Assembly: GCA_900552345.1 (NCBI GenBank)
Contig: URZN01000099.1
Coordinates: 1 to 5,643, forward strand
DNA length: 5,643 bases
Reading direction: 5' to 3'
Origin: an uncultured Collinsella sp.
GTDB lineage: Bacteria; Actinomycetota; Coriobacteriia; Coriobacteriales; Coriobacteriaceae
Below, piece by piece: positions 5,618-5,643 of this stretch. Each line of letters opens with the position of its first letter. Positions within the stretch are counted from its first letter, which is position 1. Position numbers and translations under genes: made by a program. Below the pieces are notes generated by a model, which saw only the letters and a list, made by a program, of their open reading frames with translations, did no database searches and was not told where the DNA came from.

Positions 5618-5643
5618 CTGTCTCTTATACACATCTCCGAGCC
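5618..5643. other. Nextera transposase adapter left on the contig end
   Basis: CTGTCTCTTATACACATCT (5618-5636) is the 19-base Tn5 mosaic end used in Nextera libraries, and the following CCGAGCC matches the start of the read-2 side adapter. This is untrimmed library sequence, not part of the genome. Any protein predicted through it gains the false N-terminus MYKRQ. Confidence 0.97.

Noticed and set aside
5618..5632. Native start codon of the second lacE (Met-Tyr-Lys-Arg-Gln)
   Set aside because: These codons are the reverse complement of the Nextera mosaic end, and the protein begins inside the linker of a much longer family.

Overview
The window looks like genomic DNA from a lactose-fermenting Gram-positive gut actinobacterium of the Coriobacteriia, most like Collinsella. 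This is inferred from the lac proteins, the GC-rich codon use of the minus-strand genes and the strong Shine-Dalgarno sequences; no marker gene is present to prove it. The last 26 bases (5618-5643) are not biological: they match the Nextera mosaic end plus adapter, so the right edge is a library artefact and the gene running into it is cut there.

Layout, left to right. 1-348 is an AT-rich, gene-free leader rich in palindromes with a plausible sigma-70-type promoter. 364-2058 (+) is a complete lactose-type PTS permease, EIICB-Lac (lacE), standing alone and closed by a strong intrinsic terminator at 2094-2132. 2185-2611 (+) is the C-terminal remnant of a DeoR-family (LacR-like) repressor without its DNA-binding half. 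2672-2781 is a cluster of eight TGACRYG heptamers in both orientations that can form hairpins. 3377-2816 (-) is a type II toxin-antitoxin operon: a Phd/YefM-like antitoxin overlapping a RelE/ParE-like toxin, with an operator palindrome over its -10 element. 3446-3661 is a periodic array of six 15-bp repeats in strictly alternating orientation, one every 40-41 bp. 3685-3731 is the intrinsic terminator of the next gene. 5175-3754 (-) is lacG, 6-phospho-beta-galactosidase. 5617-5252 (-) is the C-terminal 121 residues of a second lacE paralogue, cut by the adapter.

How the genes work together: the two LacE proteins would import lactose (or a related beta-galactoside) and phosphorylate it during uptake, and LacG would hydrolyse the 6-phosphate product in the cytoplasm to glucose and galactose 6-phosphate. 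The second lacE and lacG form a minus-strand operon. The first lacE has its own promoter region and terminator. No EIIA (lacF), tagatose-pathway gene or intact regulator is visible. The toxin-antitoxin pair, repressor remnant and two repeat clusters between the lac units suggest a rearranged spot. The least explained structure is the alternating 40-bp array at 3446-3661.
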